This document shows, in pieces, positions 5,996 through 9,443 of a DNA stretch of 9,443 bases. Source of the stretch: Candidatus Krumholzibacteriia bacterium. Lineage in GTDB: Bacteria; Krumholzibacteriota; Krumholzibacteriia; Krumholzibacteriales; Krumholzibacteriaceae. Under the pieces are notes generated by a model. That model was not told the origin of the DNA. It did not search any database and saw nothing but the letters and a program-made list of their open reading frames with translations. The stretch lies in NCBI GenBank assembly GCA_028706585.1, contig JAQTVX010000063.1, positions 1 through 9,443 of the forward strand, in the 5' to 3' direction. A program made the translations under genes and the position numbers. Each line of letters begins with the position of its first letter. The first letter of the stretch is position 1.

Positions 5996-7773
5996 AGCGC
6001 GGGATGCTCGTGATCGCGTTGCTGCTGCTCGCGCCGCAGTGCCTCGTTTCGGCCGGGCTTTCCGGGACGGTCGCGGGCGATTCACTTCTCATGCCCACGG
6101 AGAGTTTCGTTCTGACGCGCGAGGATCTCATGGAGCGTAACATCCATACGCTCGACGACATCCTGCAGCTCATCCCGGGGGTTGCGGTCTGGCGAGAAGG
6201 TCCGCACGACGCATACGGCGGATTCTCGATCGAGGGACGCGGGGATCGCGGCATCAACCTGCTGGTCAACGGAGTTCCCGCGATCGATTGCTACACCTCC
6301 GAATCCCTGACGCGTTTTCTTCCTCTCTCGCGGCTCCAGTGCGTGGAGGTCGTGTACAGCGGTTCTCCCTGTTTCTCGGGGGACCTGTCATCACGGGGGT
6401 TCATAAACGTCGTTCTCGAGGAGGGCGGACGCGAAGCGCCGGCCTCGCAAATCGATTTCACCTACGGCACGTCGAACCGGCGCGTGCGCAGGGCATGGTT
6501 CTCGACCCCGCGGGCCGCGGTGAGCGCGGCGCTCGCGTACGACGAGTATCTGCAGGACGGTGTCGAGGCATACCCGGCGATTGCGCATAAGCTCCTCGGC
6601 AAATGCGACGGGCGGTCGGTCCTGGCGGAGCTTGCGATGCAGAGCTCAGCCGGCGACGATGTGCTCTTGCGCTTCCAGCGCTACGAGGACAGCTACTACG
6701 GCACCTTGCATAGCGACGATGAAGACGTTCGACGATCCGGTTTCGGCTCCGAGATCTCATACGCTCGTTCTGGGTTCTCTGGATCGGTCACGCAGCGCGT
6801 GCTCGAGATGTCGCGGCTCGCCGGAACGCTCGACGAGCGGATTTCCGGCGCGCTCGTACGTTGGAATGGAGCGTTCCACGGTATCGGCGTAAGGACGTTC
6901 GCTAACGCGGAGCAGGCCGCTTTCGAGAATGATCTCTGGGAAGTGAATTTCAATCCGTCTTACAGGCGGATCGAAGCGGGGATCACCCTCGGCGGAACGG
7001 TTCCGCAGCGCGTGACCTGGCGCCTCGGCGCCTATGGCGGCAATCACAGCACCGTCGGCCGCTACGGCTGCGGAGAGATTGCGCTCGCGAAGGAATGGAG
7101 CGCGCGCCTCTCCCAGGACATCGTGATCGCGCGGCGCTTGCGGGTTCCATCGGCCCAAGAGCTGTTTCAGCCCGAGCTCGCGCGCTCGATCGACGGCGAA
7201 GCGGCGGCGATTGCGGGCAATTCCAGCCTCTCGCCGGAGATCGCCGACGAACTCTCGCTCGGGTTCAGGTGCTCCGGCGCGTCGCTCTCCCTGTTCGGCA
7301 GGGACGAGAGGTCGCTGGTCGTCGTTTCCGGCGACGATCCGGCAGTCTATCGATCGGATGGAAGCGGACGTGTCGCGGGTGTCCGCACCGGCTTCGCGGG
7401 GAGCAGGCGGATCCTCGGCATCGACCTCGGTCTCTCCCTGGGTTTCGAGGGGTATCCCGAGCGAGGAGCCCTCGCGAGGGGCGTTCCTTCCTATCGCGGC
7501 ACGGGGGAGCTGTCCATGCGTTGTCCGATCTTCGCGAAATCGGAGACACTCTCCATCAAGCTCGACTCCGAGCTCGCGGGCGAACGGCGCTGGGACGACT
7601 CGACGCTCGGGGCATATCACGTGCTCGGCGCCGCGGCGTATCTCACGATCATGAGCGCGCGGGTGAGCTTCGAGTACAAGAACATCCTCGACGAGCGGTA
7701 CGAGACGGTTCCGGGTTACACGATGCCTCCCAGACACTATATCATAGGCATTTTCTGGGAGCTTCTCGATTGA
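5992..7773 (+). CDS. TonB-dependent outer-membrane receptor (BtuB-like size)
   Basis: 593 residues. MKRGMLVIALLLLAPQCLVS followed by AGLSG is a Sec signal peptide with likely cleavage after VSA. Residues about 33-140 are the plug: LTREDLMERNIHTLDDILQL, IPGVAVWREG, FSIEGRGDRGINLLVNGVPA, CVEVVYSGSP and GFINVVLEE are classic plug segments. The remainder alternates amphipathic strands and loops as a 22-strand barrel would, ending FEYKNILDERYETVPGYTMP then PPRHYIIGIFWELLD, the usual receptor C-terminus. These receptors use TonB/ExbBD energy to import scarce ligands such as cobalamin, siderophores or nickel chelates. Length is close to E. coli BtuB (about 614). I see no clear TonB box in the mature N-terminus; DSLLMPTESF near residue 27 is the only weak candidate. 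Coupling by ATGA to an ECF-S-like protein favours a vitamin-type ligand, but the ligand is inference. Confidence 0.9.
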   Translation: MKRGMLVIALLLLAPQCLVSAGLSGTVAGDSLLMPTESFVLTREDLMERNIHTLDDILQLIPGVAVWREGPHDAYGGFSIEGRGDRGINLLVNGVPAIDCYTSESLTRFLPLSRLQCVEVVYSGSPCFSGDLSSRGFINVVLEEGGREAPASQIDFTYGTSNRRVRRAWFSTPRAAVSAALAYDEYLQDGVEAYPAIAHKLLGKCDGRSVLAELAMQSSAGDDVLLRFQRYEDSYYGTLHSDDEDVRRSGFGSEISYARSGFSGSVTQRVLEMSRLAGTLDERISGALVRWNGAFHGIGVRTFANAEQAAFENDLWEVNFNPSYRRIEAGITLGGTVPQRVTWRLGAYGGNHSTVGRYGCGEIALAKEWSARLSQDIVIARRLRVPSAQELFQPELARSIDGEAAAIAGNSSLSPEIADELSLGFRCSGASLSLFGRDERSLVVVSGDDPAVYRSDGSGRVAGVRTGFAGSRRILGIDLGLSLGFEGYPERGALARGVPSYRGTGELSMRCPIFAKSETLSIKLDSELAGERRWDDSTLGAYHVLGAAAYLTIMSARVSFEYKNILDERYETVPGYTMPPRHYIIGIFWELLD

Positions 7774-7920
7774 TCTTCTCTTTCTTCACGTGGACGTGCG
7801 GCGTGGATCGCCTCGTCTCCCGCGCCCGATGAGCTCCTGCCGCATTGGCTAGAAAATTGGCAGCGGCTGATCCCTTTGTCCCGGTCCGCGACTGCGCCGA
7901 AGAACCAAAATCCCCCTTTT

Positions 7921-7949
7921 GCAATGTGCAAACGGTTTCGCAAGGTGCA
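7921..7949. repeat. 10-bp direct repeat, 19-bp period, with overlapping dyad
   Basis: GCAATGTGCA (7921-7930) and GCAAGGTGCA (7940-7949) differ at one base and are offset by 19 bp, about two helical turns. The first copy sits in a perfect inverted repeat TTTGCA-ATG-TGCAAA (7918-7932). The arrangement looks like tandem binding sites for a dimeric regulator. It lies about 220-250 bp upstream of the start expected from the first sigma-54-like element, a distance compatible with enhancer-binding sites. No regulator can be named. Confidence 0.45.
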
Positions 7950-7953
7950 TGCG

Positions 7954-7981
7954 GCGCCCCCGCCGCAAATCCCGGGGGCGC
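7954..7981. repeat. GC-rich 9-bp inverted repeat with an alternative hairpin
   Basis: GCGCCCCCG (7954-7962) pairs perfectly with CGGGGGCGC (7973-7981) across a 10-nt loop. A competing hairpin, TGCGGC (7950-7955) with GCCGCA (7962-7967), uses part of the same left arm, so the two are mutually exclusive. No T-run follows, so it is not a standard intrinsic terminator. It could be a factor-dependent stop, an RNA-stabilising 3' structure for the receptor transcript, or a protein-binding dyad. Confidence 0.4.
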
Positions 7982-8004
7982 ATCCAGGGCAACGGAGGCT
8001 GTCC

Positions 8005-8037
8005 GGTCGTGTTTCTTCATATTGGTAAACGACTTTT
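8005..8037 (+). terminator. Weak candidate intrinsic terminator after the receptor gene
   Basis: GTCGTGTT (8006-8013) pairs with AAACGAC (8027-8033) apart from one bulged G, across a 13-nt loop, and is followed by TTTT (8034-8037). The stem is only seven pairs and the T-run short, so termination would be inefficient. It is about 230 nt beyond the receptor stop codon. Confidence 0.2.
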
Positions 8038-8144
8038 GGCGTTCCTTACAGAGTGAAAGAAATCGCCTTGATTCCGCACATGCTCGTCCCGTGGCGTTTC
8101 ATGATCCTCTTGAATATCAATCCATTATGAGGGCTCGGGGTCGG

Positions 8145-8160
8145 TGGCATGCTTATTGCG
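8145..8160 (+). promoter_or_regulatory. Candidate sigma-54 promoter upstream of pilB (distal)
   Basis: TGGCATGCTTATTGCG has GG (8146-8147) and GC (8158-8159) ten bases apart, five of six matches to the -24 TGGCAC and an intact TTGC at -12. Transcription would start near 8170-8171, giving a leader of about 113 nt. Sigma-54 with PilR-type activators drives pilus genes in Pseudomonas, Myxococcus and Geobacter, mostly pilA; control of pilB here is inference. Confidence 0.5.
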
Positions 8161-8228
8161 GTCGGCTGTGTTTTGCCGAGGCAGCATATACGCGACAGGC
8201 GGCAAGAATACGGGTCGGCCGGGCCCGG

Positions 8229-8244
8229 TGGTTGATTATTTGCA
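8229..8244 (+). promoter_or_regulatory. Second sigma-54-like element upstream of pilB (proximal)
   Basis: TGGTTGATTATTTGCA has GG (8230-8231) and GC (8242-8243) ten bases apart with a full -12 TTGCA, but only the TGG of the -24 hexamer matches. The start would fall at about 8255-8257, precisely at the 5' base of the hairpin covering the pilB ribosome-binding site. Weaker than the distal element in its -24 half. Confidence 0.3.
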
Positions 8245-8254
8245 TGCCTTTTCT

Positions 8255-8283
8255 CGAAACCCACATTCGGGCGGAGGGTTTTG
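8255..8283 (+). promoter_or_regulatory. Hairpin enclosing the pilB ribosome-binding site
   Basis: CGAAACCC (8255-8262) pairs with GGGTTTTG (8276-8283) over eight pairs including one G-U, with a 13-nt loop. The Shine-Dalgarno GGAGGG (8273-8278) is half in the 3' stem and half in the loop, and the stem ends on the base just before TTG 8284. Folding would hinder initiation. The loop carries a GGA, the core of CsrA-type sites, though the surrounding bases do not match a full site. Confidence 0.45.
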
Positions 8284-9443
8284 TTGAAAGACAAAATTGC
8301 CAATCAGCTGGTCGAATCGAGTCTGATTAGTCAACAGCAACTCGAGCTCGCGCTCACGGAGCAGACGAAATCGGGAGGGAGCCTAGGGTATAACCTCGTC
8401 AAGACCGGGGCCATATCCGAGAAGGCGTTCGCCGAGTTCATGTCCCAGACGTACAATGTTCCGGCTGTGGAGCTCGATGATCTGGAGGCGGACGAGCATT
8501 CGATCGAGCTCATTCCTCCCGAAGTCGCCACGAAGTTCCAGGTCGTGCCCATAAAACGCGAGGGGCGCGTCCTCACCGTGGCGATGGCGAATCCCGACAA
8601 TATCTTCGCTATCGACGACATAAAGTTCATCACCGGCCTCGATGTGCGGCCCGTTGTCGCGACCGAAACGGCGATCAAGAGGGCCATCGATCGCTTCTAC
8701 GAGTCCGCCGACTCCCTCGCCGAAGTCATGAAGGACATGCAGGAGGACTTCGAGATCGTCGAGGAGCTCGACGAGGATGCCGGCGGCGAGGTGATGAGCG
8801 AGGACGCTCCAGTCGTCAAGCTCGTGAACTCGCTCATCGCGGACGCCGTGAACAAGGGAGCGAGCGACATTCACGTCGAGCCGTTCGAGAAGAAGCTCCG
8901 CGTCCGGTATCGCATCGACGGCGTTCTCCATGAGATGATGTCCCCTCCATACAAGATGAAGGGTGCAATCACCTCGCGCCTCAAGATCATGGCGGAGCTC
9001 GATATCGCCGAGAAGCGCGTCCCGCAGGACGGCCGCATCAAGATCCGCATCGGCGCCAAGAAGATCGATCTTCGCGTGAGTTCGCTTCCCACGATTTTCG
9101 GCGAGAAGATCGTGATGCGAATTCTGGACAAAACGAACCTCCAGATCGACCTCACGAAGCTCGGTTTCCATCCGGAAGCGCTGCAGAAGCTCGTGAAGGG
9201 GATCGAGATGCCGTATGGGATGGTGCTCGTGACGGGGCCGACTGGAAGCGGCAAAACGACGACGCTGTATTCCGCGCTCAACAAGATCAATCTGCCCGAA
9301 TTCAATATCATGACCGCCGAGGACCCGGTCGAGTACAACATCGACGGGATCAACCAGGTGATGGTGCACGAGGAGATCGGCCTCACCTTCGCGGCGGCGC
9401 TCAAGGCCTTCCTCCGCCAAGACCCGAACATAGTGATGGTGGG
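8284..9443 (+). CDS. pilB: Type IV pilus assembly ATPase PilB/GspE family, 3'-truncated by window edge
   Basis: 386 complete codons of a family that is usually about 560-570 residues; the frame is open at the right edge. This hexameric ATPase powers pilin polymerisation at the inner membrane. Residues 4-56 hold two 24-residue MshEN-type repeats, followed by the rest of the N-terminal domain (VVPIKREGRVLTVAMANPDN). An acidic linker spans about 138-165. The core begins PVVKLVNSLIADAV, with ASDIHVEPFEKKLRVRYRID typical of the N2 domain. Walker A is GPTGSGKT at 318-325, the Asp box AEDPVEY at 345-351, and LRQDPNIVMV leads into Walker B, where the window stops. Start TTG 8284 is 5 nt after GGAGGG; the frame has a stop at 8233 and no ATG between. 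The secretion homologue GspE cannot be excluded without the downstream genes (pilT, pilC or gspF). Confidence 0.93.
   Translation, partial: MKDKIANQLVESSLISQQQLELALTEQTKSGGSLGYNLVKTGAISEKAFAEFMSQTYNVPAVELDDLEADEHSIELIPPEVATKFQVVPIKREGRVLTVAMANPDNIFAIDDIKFITGLDVRPVVATETAIKRAIDRFYESADSLAEVMKDMQEDFEIVEELDEDAGGEVMSEDAPVVKLVNSLIADAVNKGASDIHVEPFEKKLRVRYRIDGVLHEMMSPPYKMKGAITSRLKIMAELDIAEKRVPQDGRIKIRIGAKKIDLRVSSLPTIFGEKIVMRILDKTNLQIDLTKLGFHPEALQKLVKGIEMPYGMVLVTGPTGSGKTTTLYSALNKINLPEFNIMTAEDPVEYNIDGINQVMVHEEIGLTFAAALKAFLRQDPNIVMV

Larger units (their letters stand above)
7774..8283 (+). other. 510-base intergenic region with regulatory-looking structure
   Basis: No convincing gene, tRNA or mobile element lies between the receptor stop and the pilB start; open frames here lack recognisable protein features. 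It contains a near-perfect direct repeat (7921-7949), a GC-rich hairpin (7954-7981), a weak terminator-like hairpin (8005-8037), two sigma-54-like elements (8145-8160 and 8229-8244) and a hairpin over the pilB ribosome-binding site (8255-8283). Stretches around 8010-8060 and 8100-8130 are visibly less GC-rich than the flanking genes, as expected of promoter DNA. It probably separates the uptake operon from a pilus operon. Confidence 0.75.

Noticed and set aside
7846..7861. TGGCTAGAAAATTGGC as a further sigma-54 site
   Set aside because: The -12 GC is replaced by GG at the required spacing; GC is nearly invariant in sigma-54 promoters.
7926..8005. Resemblance to a c-di-GMP (GEMM-I) riboswitch: GTGCAAAC followed by CCGCAAATCC
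   Set aside because: The conserved GGCAAAC and GACGCAAAG blocks are only partly matched, the intervening stem with a GNRA loop does not form in the right place, and the second helix and its receptor are not found. A covariance-model search would settle it.
8211..8227. Hairpin CGGGTC-GGCCG-GGCCCG in the pilB leader
   Set aside because: It is a plausible six-pair stem, but lies in a very GC-rich patch, has no T-run and no clear relation to the ribosome-binding site.
7845..8330. 161-codon open frame across the intergenic region
   Set aside because: It begins with TTG, overlaps the start of pilB by about 47 bases in another frame, has no clear ribosome-binding site, and its product has no recognisable pattern.

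Overview
This 9.4 kb window is GC-rich and fully one-directional: every convincing gene lies on the + strand. It looks chromosomal. It encodes an outer-membrane receptor, so the host is a diderm bacterium. Three of the seven genes appear to start with TTG. I cannot name the phylum from sequence alone. The mix of Hut enzymes, a linker-rich TPR protein and a type IV pilus ATPase would fit an uncultured FCB-type or deltaproteobacteria-like lineage, but that is a guess.

Layout. (1) 1-2990: histidine degradation, with urocanate hydratase (hutU, its first ~32 codons cut off by the window edge) and imidazolonepropionase (hutI). Together they convert urocanate to N-formimino-glutamate. (2) 2987-5349: a 500-residue TPR protein whose TTG start overlaps the hutI stop, then a PHP-domain phosphoesterase 11 nt downstream. 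Both appear to be read through from hut. (3) 5444-7773: a small integral membrane protein resembling an ECF-transporter substrate-binding (S) component. It overlaps by ATGA a TonB-dependent outer-membrane receptor, giving a plausible two-membrane micronutrient uptake pair, perhaps for a cobalamin-like compound. (4) 7774-8283: a 510-base non-coding stretch rich in dyads and repeats. (5) 8284-9443: the first 386 codons of a PilB/GspE-type pilus assembly ATPase, cut off in Walker B.

The most interesting signals are regulatory. There is an exact match to the sigma-54 -24/-12 consensus inside the 3' end of hutU, pointing at hutI. Two more sigma-54-like elements lie upstream of pilB. The pilB ribosome-binding site is partly enclosed by a hairpin that ends on the base before the TTG start. 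The N-terminal MshEN-like domain of PilB keeps its two 24-residue repeats, but both c-di-GMP-motif arginines are replaced. I see no tRNA, rRNA, CRISPR array, insertion sequence or phage gene, and no clear novel multi-gene system.
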